A DNA stretch of 64,000 nt from Vibrio cholerae (GTDB taxonomy: Bacteria > Actinomycetota > Actinomycetes > Actinomycetales > Micrococcaceae), in NCBI GenBank assembly GCA_009728235.1, contig WNZI01000001.1, positions 169,673-233,672 of the forward strand, read 5' to 3'. The position numbers were made by a program, and so were the translations under genes. The notes under the pieces are model-generated. The model was not told the DNA's origin. It did not search any database and worked only from the letters and a program-made list of their open reading frames with translations. This document shows, in pieces, positions 44,930 to 53,784 of the stretch. Position 1 is the stretch's first letter. The number at the start of each line of letters is the position of its first letter.

Positions 44930-45334
44930 GTGAGGCAGGGCTGGCTGACCACCCTGCTTGGACGGAAGACCCCGCCGAAGGGTTGGGCACAGTTCACGGC
45001 CACGACCCTCGCCAATTATGGCAATTCGGTCGCCCGGGCGACGGCGCAGAAGCACGAACTCGCCGCCAGCCTCGCGGGCGTCACCGACTCCGACTACCGG
45101 GCCTACCGGGCACTGGTAGAGAAGCCAAGCACGAACCCCGACAAGGCAGTCCTGGCGATGATGCTCGCCGCACACGAGGCGGACCTCAGTCGCGAATCGT
45201 GGCGTCGCCCCGGTCCCCAGGCCGCCTACTACCTTTTTCAGCTCGAGGAGTGGGGGTACACGCTCAGTGAGGTCGAATCGCTCATCACCGAGCACGCCAT
45301 GAAGGACACCAAGGGCGCGGAACCGGCCGAGTAG
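44930..45334 (+). CDS. Hypothetical protein, mostly helical
   Basis: A 134-residue soluble protein beginning MRQGWLTTLLGRKTPPKGWAQF, with GVTDSDYRAYRALVEKPSTNPDKAVLAMMLAAHEADL in the middle and an acidic C-terminus. It looks helical and has no motif I recognise. The GTG start at 44930 has only a weak purine tract. Codon use is like that of neighbouring real genes. Confidence 0.55.
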   Translation: MRQGWLTTLLGRKTPPKGWAQFTATTLANYGNSVARATAQKHELAASLAGVTDSDYRAYRALVEKPSTNPDKAVLAMMLAAHEADLSRESWRRPGPQAAYYLFQLEEWGYTLSEVESLITEHAMKDTKGAEPAE

Positions 45335-45671
45335 GGGAGTGAGGCGGGGCGCAGGACACGTGCGTTACACAGCGTTCCTGCCGCCCCTTCAGCGGCTCCG
45401 GCCCAATGCTAGACATAGTGGAGCCGCTACCTCCACTAGACCTGTTCCTGCCCGAGCACCGCGATAGGAAAGATCACATGGCGGTGATTGGCAATCAGGT
45501 GCCGGCTGTGTCCACAGGGCTTCATCTGCGCCTTTGGTGCAGCTACTGTACAGACGAGGCTCCCGCTCGGCGGGGCCAGGGATTTCCTTGTCACGAGGGA
45601 AAACCGGAGACGGAACCGTGTGGTGCGGTTTCGTCTCCACCCACTTAAGGCGTCGATCAAAAGGACAGCGT
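45335..45671. other. Stretch with one doubtful short frame
   Basis: A plus-strand frame at 45406-45648 (80 codons) ends in a Cys-containing segment LWCSYCTDEAPARRGQ, possibly a half zinc ribbon, but there is no ribosome-binding site and no family I recognise. Otherwise empty. Confidence 0.3.
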
Positions 45672-46037
45672 TTAGCCCCCGACGGCAGACCCGGTTGGGC
45701 CGGCCGGCGTGACCGCATTGAGCCATACCCAGCCCTCGCGCTGAATTTTGATGAGTGGTTCGAGGAATCTGATCTTCACCGCTGTGCGGGTGTAGGCGAT
45801 CGCGTGGGCTTGGACGCGGATGGCTTTGGAGGGGTAGCGGATCCACGCGTACACCCGGCGAGGTTCCGGGAAATCAATGGGCCGACAGTTCTCGACGTCG
45901 AGCTCGGCCGCTGTGAGCATCATCAGTTCCTCACGCATGACGAACTCCTCGATCCGCTCGTCCATCAGCCTTCCGTACGAGGCCGCGTACCGCTTGTTCT
46001 GGCCCACCCCCGGGACAGTACGAGGCAGCGCCGACAA
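45672..46037 (-). CDS. Hypothetical protein, conserved-looking
   Basis: A 121-residue protein: VGQNKRYAASYGRLMDERIEEFVMREELMMLTAAELDVE, then PEPRRVYAWIRYPSKAIRVQAHAIAYTRTAVKIRF and HVW-like end. The regular amphipathic strands and sensible codon use argue for a real gene. It may be a small beta-barrel accessory protein of mobile DNA, which is inference from location near the recombinases. Confidence 0.55.
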   Translation of the reverse strand: MSALPRTVPGVGQNKRYAASYGRLMDERIEEFVMREELMMLTAAELDVENCRPIDFPEPRRVYAWIRYPSKAIRVQAHAIAYTRTAVKIRFLEPLIKIQREGWVWLNAVTPAGPTGSAVGG

Positions 46038-46489
46038 TCAGACTCTGGCCGCTTCTTCAGGTTCTTGTCCCCAGCCCGCACCCCATGGAGGCTGTGCATG
46101 GCCACCGCTCACTCGAGGTGAGCTACCCGTGTCGGTGACGCAGGTGGTTGTGTGCAGGTGGGCCCTTGGTTCCTGCTGTGCAGCATGTGTGCGAGAAAAG
46201 CAGCGGAGCGTGGGGGAGCTTTTGCCGTGCCCATGTGCGCAGGAGGCTCATCCGGGCTCTGACCACCCGCACAACTGCTCCTGTGATCGCCCTGATGGAG
46301 GTGGGCTTATTGACGACTGGATGACGGGGTTAGCCGCTCCAGCACCGTCCCGTAAGGGATGGGCTATTGGTGGCACCCGTGCGAACTTTGTGCGGCGAAT
46401 GCGCGTTTCCCTCGAAGATGTGAGGACCAGGGGCGCTGATAGCGTGAGACGTCACGAGTAGATCAGAACGATCGACCATTGGAGACATC
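46038..46489. other. Intergenic stretch, nothing recognised
   Basis: About 450 bases with short frames only. No repeat, operator or domain fragment stood out. Confidence 0.4.
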
Positions 46490-46666
46490 GTGACCGAGCT
46501 CATCAACCGAAATCGAACCGGTTGGGTCCTGCTTGCTATCACTGTCGTAGGGTTCGCTGTCGCGGTCCTCTGCTACAGCTACCTCATCGCCAGCAACTGT
46601 GGGGCATCTGGAGCATCCGAGTTCCTCTCCTCCGTGCGCTCTTTCCACACTCAGGCCGGCTGTTAG
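46490..46666 (+). CDS. 58-residue single-helix membrane protein
   Basis: A GTG at 46490 preceded by GGAG starts MTELINRNRTGWVLL, then a helix (AITVVGFAVAVLCYSYLIAS) and a Cys-containing tail ending TQAGC. The intact frame, plausible ribosome-binding site and basic-then-hydrophobic order support a small membrane protein. Two Cys residues outside the helix could pair. It converges on the GlxA-like gene. Confidence 0.5.
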   Translation: MTELINRNRTGWVLLAITVVGFAVAVLCYSYLIASNCGASGASEFLSSVRSFHTQAGC

Positions 46667-46735
46667 CTGACGCGCTTGGTGGGGACCTTGCTCATCTGGT
46701 CAGAGTCAGCTGGCAGCTGTACCGCTTGCGGATGG

Positions 46736-47692
46736 TCATTCTGGCAGAGACAGGTGCCCCGGAATTGTGAGGGCCGTGCGGTAGCGGCCCGGGCTTGTGC
46801 CGACGATGTCGGCGAACCGCGCTCGGAGGTTTGAGGGGGAACCGAGGCCGGATCGTTCGGCGATCTGGTTTATCGGCAGGTCGGTGGTCTCCAGCAGCCT
46901 TTGGGCGCTGCGGACCCTGGCCCTGATGAGCCAACGGGATGGCGGTAGCCCCAGCTCGTCGATGAATCGTCTGTTGAGCGTCCTGGTGCTGACGCGCGCT
47001 GCGGCGGCCATGTCGGCGACCGTGATGGGCTCGCTCGCGTGCTCGTCGATCCATTCGAGGACGGCGGTAAGGCTCGTGCCGCCGAGCGTGTCGTTCTTAA
47101 TGTATTGGGCTTGGCCGGCCTCTCTCGTGAGGGGGACCACAGCCGTGCGGGCAGTGTCAGCGGCGATGCCTGCGCCGAAGTCACGATCGACGAGGTGCAG
47201 ACAGAGGTCGATGCCGGCGGCTGCGCCCGCCGAGCAGAGGAACTGCCCGTTGTCGACGTACAGGGCCTCCGGGGAGACCTCTACAAGGGGGTGTCGCGCA
47301 GCAAGCAGGTCTACTGCACGCCAATGCGTGGTTGCCCGAAGGCCGTCAAGTAGCCCGGTCTGGGCCAGGTCCAGGGCGCCGACGCAGATCGACGCGATGC
47401 GGGCGCCCCGCTCTGCGGCGTTTCGGAGAGCATTCAGGACCTGATCATCCAGGGGCGCCGTCGGGTCGTTCCGCCCGGGGACGATGATTGTGTCAGCATC
47501 CTCGGTCTCTGCCAGGGAATGAGGAACTGTAATACCCAAAGGGCCCGATCCGACCGTCGCGTGAGGCCCAGCGATGCGCACGCGGTAGAGCGAGGCTCCT
47601 CCGGCATCGACCGCACGCCCGAGGATCTCGATTGGGGTCGCGAGGTCGAATGCGATGACGTCAGGGAGGGCAAGAACCACGACTCGGTGCAT
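46736..47692 (-). CDS. GlxA family AraC-type regulator
   Basis: A 318-residue regulator. The N-terminal DJ-1/PfpI-like domain spans ~1-185 (MHRVVVLALPDVIAFDLATPIEIL; the elbow ASICVGALDLAQTGLLDG). The C-terminal AraC pair of HTHs spans ~215-315 (ITVADMAAAARVSTRTLNRRFIDELGLPPSRWL and INQIAERSGLGSPSNLRARF). GlxA-type proteins control catabolic or stress genes. It is divergent to a stand-alone PfpI gene, its likely target. Confidence 0.93.
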   Translation of the reverse strand: MHRVVVLALPDVIAFDLATPIEILGRAVDAGGASLYRVRIAGPHATVGSGPLGITVPHSLAETEDADTIIVPGRNDPTAPLDDQVLNALRNAAERGARIASICVGALDLAQTGLLDGLRATTHWRAVDLLAARHPLVEVSPEALYVDNGQFLCSAGAAAGIDLCLHLVDRDFGAGIAADTARTAVVPLTREAGQAQYIKNDTLGGTSLTAVLEWIDEHASEPITVADMAAAARVSTRTLNRRFIDELGLPPSRWLIRARVRSAQRLLETTDLPINQIAERSGLGSPSNLRARFADIVGTSPGRYRTALTIPGHLSLPE

Positions 47693-47795
47693 GGCGAGAT
47701 CATCGCACACATTGTCTTATCGGCCACTCGTGCACCACTTCGCCTGACCGTAACGTCGTCATCACAGGTCGACCCATTGTCAGGAAGGACCCGTC

Positions 47796-48449
47796 ATGAT
47801 CGCCCAAATCGTCCTCTTCGAGGGATTCGATCCACTCGACGTCGTTGCCCCCTTCGAGGTGCTGAGCGCCGGCTCCGACGTCCTCGGAGGGCTCATCGAC
47901 GTCCGTCTCGTCGGACTCGACGCACCGGGCCTGGTCACGAGCGGAACCCGGGGACTCCAACTGACGGCCACACACACCCTGGACCCCGAGGCCGGCGGCG
48001 TCGTGATCGTCCCCGGAGCGTCCGGCCCCGTCAACGGCGACCCCGATACAGTACGCACCATCCCCGTGATCCTCGCGGACCTGGCCGAGACCGTCCTGCC
48101 GAACCTCATCCGACGAGCGTTCGCCGCGCCCGAGACGATTGTCGCGACAGTGTGCGGTGGCGGCCTCGCTCTCGCGATGGCCGGCCTCCTCGAGGGCCGA
48201 ACCGCCGTGACGCACACGATGGGAAACGACGTCCTCGAAGCGACTGGTACGACCGTGGTCAGGGCCCGAGTCGTCGACGACGGCGACCTCATTACTGCCG
48301 GCGGCGTCACATCAGGACTCGACCTCGCCCTCTACCTGCTGGAGCGGCTGCACGGCCCGCGAATCGCACACGCCGTCGAGGAACTGTTCGAGTACGAGCG
48401 TCGCGGGACCGTGTGGTCAGCACGTGGGGCCGAACCGCTACCCGCCTGA
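47796..48449 (+). CDS. DJ-1/PfpI family protein
   Basis: A 217-residue DJ-1/PfpI-fold protein: IAQIVLFEGFDPLDVVAPFEVL at the start, VVIVPGASGPV, and the nucleophile elbow ATVCGGGLALAMAGLLEGR with Cys. It has the isocyanide hydratase/transcription-linked type of loop (TAGGVTSGLDLALYLLE). Enzyme activity is possible but unassigned. AGGAAGGA precedes the ATG. A small conserved-looking gene follows 33 bases later. Confidence 0.9.
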   Translation: MIAQIVLFEGFDPLDVVAPFEVLSAGSDVLGGLIDVRLVGLDAPGLVTSGTRGLQLTATHTLDPEAGGVVIVPGASGPVNGDPDTVRTIPVILADLAETVLPNLIRRAFAAPETIVATVCGGGLALAMAGLLEGRTAVTHTMGNDVLEATGTTVVRARVVDDGDLITAGGVTSGLDLALYLLERLHGPRIAHAVEELFEYERRGTVWSARGAEPLPA

Positions 48450-48482
48450 TCCACCCGTCACCACTGGAAGAAACGAAGAATC

Positions 48483-48803
48483 ATGAGCGCACTCCCCGGC
48501 ACTTGGGACCTTTCGATGCGGTCTCCCATCGGCACCATTACCGCCACCATGCGATTCGCCGCGAATAACGACACCTTCACCGGAACCGCCACGGGCAAAC
48601 AGGAAGAGGTGCCGCTCCGCGGCGTCCGAGCCGAGATGACGCCCGACGGCGAACGCGTGACCTGGTCACAAAGCATCACCAAACCGATGCGCCTCAACCT
48701 CGACTTCGACGTGGTCATCAGCGGGGACAACATGATCGGCCACTCCCGCGCGGGACGGCTACCGCGGACAAGTGTCACTGGCACTCGCCTCCGCAACACC
48801 TGA
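48483..48803 (+). CDS. Small beta-rich protein downstream of PfpI
   Basis: A 106-residue protein. The pattern GTWDLSMRSPIGTITATMRFAANNDTFTGTATG, then VTWSQSITKPMRLNLDFDVVISGDNMIGHSRAG, suggests an antiparallel beta-barrel or lipocalin-like fold. GGAAGAAA precedes the ATG. Probably co-transcribed with the PfpI gene; function unknown. Confidence 0.7.
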   Translation: MSALPGTWDLSMRSPIGTITATMRFAANNDTFTGTATGKQEEVPLRGVRAEMTPDGERVTWSQSITKPMRLNLDFDVVISGDNMIGHSRAGRLPRTSVTGTRLRNT

Positions 48804-48937
48804 GCAAAACCTCGCACCCTGCCGCTTGCCAAGTACTTATCCACTGGCCACACCTAGGACCGTCTCACTGGACGATCCTCTTGCGGGTGTTGCTTGGTGC
48901 GTTGGGGTACTCGTGACGTGAGGGATGATCTGGCGAG

Positions 48938-49393
48938 TTATGCGGCGTGGTTGCGGCGAAATGCAGCCGTTGAAGCAGGAGATGCCGTTGAACGGCTTTT
49001 TGCATCTCTACCGTCCGTGGTCTGGTCAAGTGAGGTGGGGCATGACCGGTTATCCGGGTGGGTGCTGAGCTCGATCAGGACGCCGAGCCGTCGGTGAGCC
49101 GCTTGAAGCTTGGAAATATCGGAGGTGAGACGTGCGTGCTCGGTTTCCAGGTGCGCCACGAGGGCAGGTTTAAGGTGCTTGGCGTCAATCGCAGGTAGGA
49201 GCCGGACGAGGAGGCGGCTGCTCAAACCGGCGGTGAAGAGCTCTTGAATGAGCTGGACCCGGGACAGCGCCGCTTCGGTGTAGATGCGGTGCCCGGCCGC
49301 GGTCCGGTCCGGCATAAGCAGCCCTTGCTCCTCGTAGTAGCGAAGTGCCCGTGTGCTGGCTCCTGCCCGTGCCGCCAGCTCCCCGATCTTCAT
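48938..49393 (-). CDS. MerR family transcriptional regulator
   Basis: A 151-residue MerR protein: MKIGELAARAGASTRALRYYEEQGLLMPDRTAAGHRIYTE is the winged HTH, followed by the dimer coil LSRVQLIQELFTAGLSSRLLVRLL. Two Cys-free regions argue against metal sensing. The ATG at 49393 gives the standard start. It is divergent to an SDR gene. Confidence 0.9.
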   Translation of the reverse strand: MKIGELAARAGASTRALRYYEEQGLLMPDRTAAGHRIYTEAALSRVQLIQELFTAGLSSRLLVRLLPAIDAKHLKPALVAHLETEHARLTSDISKLQAAHRRLGVLIELSTHPDNRSCPTSLDQTTDGRDAKSRSTASPASTAAFRRNHAA

Positions 49394-49400
49394 CCTTTGA

Positions 49401-49420
49401 ACTCCCAACGGTTGGCCAGT
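49401..49420. promoter_or_regulatory. CCAACGGTTGG palindrome, putative MerR operator
   Basis: CCAAC-G-GTTGG at 49405-49415 extends to ACT/AGT ends at 49401 and 49420. It lies 8-27 bases before the MerR start, in the gap shared with the SDR gene, as expected for a MerR-controlled promoter. Confidence 0.5.
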
Positions 49421-49532
49421 TAGTACTCAATCAATGGTTAGTCGTCGTCGATTTGCAGTTCACGTCGACGTGAACTTCTACCGTAGCGCCAGAGGGCACG
49501 ACAGCCTTCATCGACGAGCAGAGGGAAGAGAC

Positions 49533-50234
49533 ATGAACATCAACGGAGCTACAGCCCTGGTCACCGGGGCCAATCGCGGCATCGGGAAGCAGTTCGTGGA
49601 TCAGTTACTGAAAGACGGAGCCCACAAGGTGTACGCCACCGCTCGTTCCGTCGACGCGATCGACGTCAGCAATCCTCGCATCGTCCCGCTTCGCCTTGAC
49701 CTGCTGGATGAGGCATCGATCACGGAAGCTGCTGTAGCCGCGTCCGATGTGAACCTGCTGATCAACAACGCCGGCATCACCACGGGCGCTGACCTTCTGA
49801 CCTCTCCCATGGAAGAGGTCAGGGCGGACCTGGAGACGCACCTGTTCGGTACCCTCCGGGTCATTCGAGCTTTCACCCCAGTGATTGAGACTCAGGGCGC
49901 AGGGGCGATAGTGAATGTCCTTTCCGTTCTGTCCTGGGTGGCGACCGCTGCGGGGTCCGGGTCCTACTCGGTCGCTAAAGCAGCGGAGTGGAACATGACC
50001 AACGGAGTGCGGGTCGAACTCGCCGGCCGGAACATCCTGGTACAGGGCGTCCATCTCGGGGGAGCTGACACGGACATGATGGCCGGCGTCGACGGCCCGA
50101 AGATCGATCCGGCAGAAGTGGCAAAAGCTAGCCTCGCCGGGGTTGAGGGTGGAGTGATTGAAGTCCTCGTTGATGAACCCAGTCGTTTCGTCAAAGCCGC
50201 TCTCGCCGGAGACCCTGCCCATCTCTATGGGTGA
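49533..50234 (+). CDS. SDR family oxidoreductase
   Basis: A 233-residue short SDR: VTGANRGIGKQFVDQLLKDGAHKVYATARS, NNAGITTGADLL, VLSVLSW with Ser and YSVAKAAEWNMTNG with Tyr and Lys. It resembles small aldehyde/ketone reductases of the FabG-like fold. GGAAGAG precedes the ATG at 49533. The MerR gene is divergent. Confidence 0.92.
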   Translation: MNINGATALVTGANRGIGKQFVDQLLKDGAHKVYATARSVDAIDVSNPRIVPLRLDLLDEASITEAAVAASDVNLLINNAGITTGADLLTSPMEEVRADLETHLFGTLRVIRAFTPVIETQGAGAIVNVLSVLSWVATAAGSGSYSVAKAAEWNMTNGVRVELAGRNILVQGVHLGGADTDMMAGVDGPKIDPAEVAKASLAGVEGGVIEVLVDEPSRFVKAALAGDPAHLYG

Positions 50235-50249
50235 AGAGTCCTACAAAGG

Positions 50250-50267
50250 GATCCTGCTGCGGGCACT
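50250..50267. repeat. 18-base exact repeat, copy 2
   Basis: GATCCTGCTGCGGGCACT, the same as at 37003-37020, lies 16 bases after the SDR stop. By chance an exact 18-mer pair is unlikely in 64 kb, so common origin is likely. Confidence 0.6.
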
Positions 50268-50294
50268 TCCAGTGCATCTCCCGGTCTGTTATCT

Positions 50295-50909
50295 CTACTG
50301 GTAGAAGGGCAGCTTCTCATTCGCCTCGACCCGGACGACGTCGAGACGCGATTCGGTCAGGAGCGTATCGATTGCCGCATGGTCAGCTCCGATGCAGGCC
50401 CAGTGGGGGTCAACATCTGCGGTGATGCACCAGGCCCGGCCCGAGGGCCAGATGAAGGCGGGGCTTGGCATGGGGTGACCAGTTTCGGCTGACCACGAGT
50501 CTTCGACCGCCCCGGAGACCAAGTCCGGGAGCGACACCTTGCAGAGGTAGTACCCACGACCTGGGAGCACCACACGGGGGGTGCGCAGTACGGGGGTGGG
50601 AAACTGATCCTCGCCCGATCCGTCCCACATCAGCAGGTACCCCTCGTTGGGTGAGTTGGCGCGCTGCAGCAACACCTCCACCGCGATGCGAGGTTGCTCG
50701 GACTCGGAGAGGGCGTCATCCGGCAGGGCGCCGCTCTGGCGTGCACCCTCGTGTTCGGACTGACCCGAATAGGTTGGATCGGGGATGAACCGCAGTCGTG
50801 CGTACGCGGGGAAACTCGTCGGGCCTAACGTCACCAGATCCCACCAGCGCTCATCACTCGCCACGATCCACTGTGCGGCCGCAAGGTCACTGCACGGAGA
50901 AAACATCAT
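50295..50909 (-). CDS. Hypothetical protein, Trp/Pro-rich
   Basis: A 204-residue protein with unusual aromatic and Pro content (AAQWIVASDERWWDLVTLGPTSFPAYARLRFIPDP; RVVLPGRGYYLCKVSLPDL; AFIWPSGRAWCITADVDPHWACIG). Good codon use supports a real gene. I recognise no named domain; it may bind a ligand. It converges on the SDR gene. Confidence 0.65.
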   Translation of the reverse strand: MMFSPCSDLAAAQWIVASDERWWDLVTLGPTSFPAYARLRFIPDPTYSGQSEHEGARQSGALPDDALSESEQPRIAVEVLLQRANSPNEGYLLMWDGSGEDQFPTPVLRTPRVVLPGRGYYLCKVSLPDLVSGAVEDSWSAETGHPMPSPAFIWPSGRAWCITADVDPHWACIGADHAAIDTLLTESRLDVVRVEANEKLPFYQ

Positions 50910-51044
50910 TCCTTCATCCTCCTACTCGACAACCACAACGAGTAGGAGGACGTGCGTCCCGCAGGAGCATCCCCTATCGAGACTGCCTCCTGTGTGGATC
51001 AGTACCCGATTCGCCTGGTAGGCGGCTGAGGCCGGCGCTGATCG

Positions 51045-52439
51045 TCATCGTGGCGTGCGCCCCGCCGTCGTCGCTGTTGCGGCGATGACCGCCACGAGGG
51101 CGAGGGTGGCTCCGCAGGCGGCGAAGGCGATGCGGTACCCGGTCTCCGGGGTCGGCGTCGCGGCGGTGGTGGAGATGAGCGCGGCGGTCACCTGCGCGCC
51201 GAGTGCGCCTCCGATGGTGCGCAGGATCGTGTTCAGCCCGGTTGCCTGCCCCGTCATGGCTGGTTCGACAGAGCCGACGAGGAGGTTCACCATGGCGGTC
51301 AGGGCCAAACCGACGGCGATGCCAAGGATCGTGGTGCAGGCGAGGACGGCGGGGATCGAGTCGAGTGCGATCACGAGGATCGCGTAGGCGGTGGCGCCGA
51401 GGATTCCTGCTGCGGCGAGGGTCCGGGCGTGTCCGATCCGTGCCCCGATACGACCGGCTGCGGGTCCGACGATCACCATCGTCACCGCGGTCGGGAGTAG
51501 TAGGAGCCCGGACTGCAGGGAGGTGGCACCGAACCCGTAGCCTGGCGCGGTGGGGTTCTGCGCGAATTGCGGGATCAGGCTGAACGCCCCGTACAGCGCG
51601 AGGCCTATCAGCAACGCTCCCGCGTTCGCGGCCAGCACGGCGGGCTTCGCCAACAGGCGCAGCTGTACGAGAGGATCCTCGGCGCGCATCTCCCGCAGGA
51701 TGAACGCAACGAGCACCACGAGGCCGAGCACGGCGAAGATGATGACGGACGGCAATGTCCAGGCTCGAGACTCGCTGATCGCGAGGAGCAGACAGCTGAG
51801 CGCTGCTGCCAGGAGCGCCGCTCCCCACCAGTCCACCCTCCCCGGCGTCCTGTCGGGTGACTCGGGCACCGCGACCGCGATCAGCACCAGGGCGGCGAAG
51901 TCCACGAGGGCGCTGAGCCAGAAAATGGCGGGCCACCCGGCCGCGTCCAGCAGCGGTGCTGGCAGGATCAGCCCGACGGCGAAGCCGATCCCGAAGGTGC
52001 TGCTCACGGCACCGATAACAACCGGGACCCGCGCGTGCGGCACGATCTCCCGGACTAAACCGTAGGCCAACGGGAACGTCGCTGCGCCGGCTCCCTGCAG
52101 GGCGCGGGCGGCGATGAGCACCTCGATGGAAGGAGACAGCGCCGCGAGGATCGATCCCGTCAGCAGTGCGGCGACGCTGATGAGGAGCAGGAGCCTCTTC
52201 CCGAACATGTCCCCGAGTCGTCCGAGCGTGACAGCGGCGACGGAGGCGACCAGCAGGAAGGCGCTGAGCACCCACGAGGTGGCGGTGGCAGAGGCGTTCA
52301 GAGCGCTCCGGATCTCCGGCGGTGCGGGCAGGACCATGCTCTGCAGCACCGAGAAGCCCGCCACGGCGCTCAGCAGCGCGAGAATCGCCAGCCGGTTGCC
52401 CGTTTGGAGGGGCTCGACGGTTTTGGTTGGCGGGGTCAT
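51045..52439 (-). CDS. MFS transporter, DHA2-like drug exporter
   Basis: A 464-residue transporter with about 12-14 helices. The antiporter motif A region is LGRLGDMFGKRLLLL near 70-85, and ALQGAGAATFPLAYGLVREIV carries the motif C-like element. DHA2 members export drugs or dyes. Its ATG overlaps the stop of a 50-codon gene just upstream (ATGA), so translation is coupled. It is followed by 50295-50909 on the same strand after a gap. Confidence 0.93.
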   Translation of the reverse strand: MTPPTKTVEPLQTGNRLAILALLSAVAGFSVLQSMVLPAPPEIRSALNASATATSWVLSAFLLVASVAAVTLGRLGDMFGKRLLLLISVAALLTGSILAALSPSIEVLIAARALQGAGAATFPLAYGLVREIVPHARVPVVIGAVSSTFGIGFAVGLILPAPLLDAAGWPAIFWLSALVDFAALVLIAVAVPESPDRTPGRVDWWGAALLAAALSCLLLAISESRAWTLPSVIIFAVLGLVVLVAFILREMRAEDPLVQLRLLAKPAVLAANAGALLIGLALYGAFSLIPQFAQNPTAPGYGFGATSLQSGLLLLPTAVTMVIVGPAAGRIGARIGHARTLAAAGILGATAYAILVIALDSIPAVLACTTILGIAVGLALTAMVNLLVGSVEPAMTGQATGLNTILRTIGGALGAQVTAALISTTAATPTPETGYRIAFAACGATLALVAVIAATATTAGRTPR

Positions 52440-52588
52440 CGGGGCCAGGTGACGAAACGCAGCAGCCTCACGAGGAGCGCATCCTGAGCGCTGACCATGC
52501 AGCGGTGGCCTGCGTCGAGGAGCCGCACGAGGCGGTCCCTGACCTGCCTGGCGTACCAGGTGTCGTGGACGAGGGCGGACGCGGTCAT
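52436..52588 (-). CDS. 50-residue peptide coupled to the MFS exporter
   Basis: A complete small gene: GGAGATCC upstream, ATG at 52588, a product MTASALVHDTWYARQVRDRL, then VRLLDAGHRCMVSAQDALL and VRLLRFVTWPR, and a stop overlapping the exporter ATG. The peptide is amphipathic and Arg-rich with no signal or membrane helix. It could be a leader for the exporter or a regulatory peptide. The NAD-epimerase-like gene lies ~110 bases upstream on the same strand. Confidence 0.65.
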   Translation of the reverse strand: MTASALVHDTWYARQVRDRLVRLLDAGHRCMVSAQDALLVRLLRFVTWPR

Positions 52589-52698
52589 GTCGGATCTCCT
52601 TTTTAGGTGCGGATGAGTGCGGGACATCGGGCCTCCTCCGGCCGCGATCCGTCCGGGGGGGTGGCAGCGGCCCGACGGGCGGGCCGCTGCCACCGGAC

Positions 52699-53580
52699 TT
52701 AGGACGTGTAGTACCCGGCCTCGAGGTCGTCGAGCAGCGTCGGGCCGGTCGGTTCCCACGCGACGAGGCGCCGGGTGATGGCGTTGGAGGCGGGCTGGTC
52801 GCCTCCGAGCAGGGCGCCGAACATGCCGAGTTGCTCCGGGTCGACGGCCGAGGCCGTCAGGCCGGTCTTCCTCGCGATGACGTTGGCGACGTCGCGCATA
52901 GCCACCCCCTCCTCGCCGACGGCGTGCAGCACCGCTCCGGCGGGGGCTGTCTCCAGCGCGATGCGGAAGAGCTGGCCGGCGTCGCTGATGTGCACCGCCG
53001 GCCATCGGTTCGATCCGTCTCCGACGTAGGCGGCGTTCCCCAGCTGACGGTCGAGCCCGACCAGCATTGCGATGAGGCCGTTGTGGTCCCCTTCTCCATG
53101 AACGGTGCGGGGCATCCGCACGAGACCGGAACGGATGCCGCGCTCCGCCAATGCCAGCACGGCTCTCGCTGTGCGGGCACGCGCCCCGGCCGGTCCCGCG
53201 GGATCGAGCTCGTCCTCCTCGGTGGCGAGCTGCCCGAGGCTCGTCGGAGTGCCGGAAGCCGCGAAGAAGGCTTTCCCTGTACCGTCCAGCGCCGACCCTA
53301 TCCGCTCGAGGAGGCGTACCTCGTTGTCTACGGCCGCGTCGAACGCGGTGAAGTCCAGGGTGAAAGCGAGATGCGCAGTGGCGTCCGCGTCCGCCGCCTC
53401 CGCGACCAGCAGGTCGTGATCGCTCATGTCGCCCATGACGGGCGTGACGCCGACGCGACGCACCTTCTCGGCCGAGGCCTCCGATCGAACGAGCCCGCGG
53501 ACCTCGTGCCCTGCCGCGACGAGTCCGGAGGTGAGGGCCGTTCCGATCCACCCCGATGCTCCGGTGACGAATACGCGCAT
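52699..53580 (-). CDS. NAD(P)-dependent epimerase/reductase (extended SDR-like)
   Basis: A 293-residue Rossmann protein: MRVFVTGASGWIGTALTSGLVAAGHEVRGLVRS is the cofactor end; AHLAFTLDF and HGEGDHNGLIAML and VHISDAGQLFRIALETA follow. It lacks the canonical YxxxK and resembles NmrA-/atypical-SDR epimerases. AGGAG lies seven bases before the ATG at 53580. It is divergent to a TetR gene and probably first in a run with the small peptide and the MFS exporter. Confidence 0.9.
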   Translation of the reverse strand: MRVFVTGASGWIGTALTSGLVAAGHEVRGLVRSEASAEKVRRVGVTPVMGDMSDHDLLVAEAADADATAHLAFTLDFTAFDAAVDNEVRLLERIGSALDGTGKAFFAASGTPTSLGQLATEEDELDPAGPAGARARTARAVLALAERGIRSGLVRMPRTVHGEGDHNGLIAMLVGLDRQLGNAAYVGDGSNRWPAVHISDAGQLFRIALETAPAGAVLHAVGEEGVAMRDVANVIARKTGLTASAVDPEQLGMFGALLGGDQPASNAITRRLVAWEPTGPTLLDDLEAGYYTS

Positions 53581-53668
53581 CTGATTGCTCCTGTCCATGA
53601 CGGGTCACCGCGCTCTGCGGCAACCGAGTCCAAGCCTACTCAGTGATGTGACTCAGGCACATGACGAT

Positions 53669-53681
53669 ACACATGATGTGT
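53669..53681. promoter_or_regulatory. ACACATGATGTGT palindrome, putative TetR operator
   Basis: A perfect palindrome ACACAT-G-ATGTGT in the 204-base gap between the epimerase-like and TetR genes. Several GATGTG and CACATG half-sites surround it (around 53645-53690). Confidence 0.55.
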
Positions 53682-53784
53682 CGCTGTCGCATCACCCGCG
53701 CGGCATCTTGGCCATTAATTGGCAAAACATGCCGCCCAGTCACTTTGGTCTGATGAGACTCGATCGCATCGATAGACTAGTGGT

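Noticed and set aside
45406..45648. A short plus-strand gene with CxxC
   Set aside because: No ribosome-binding site, no recognised family and weak coding character; mentioned only in the region entry.
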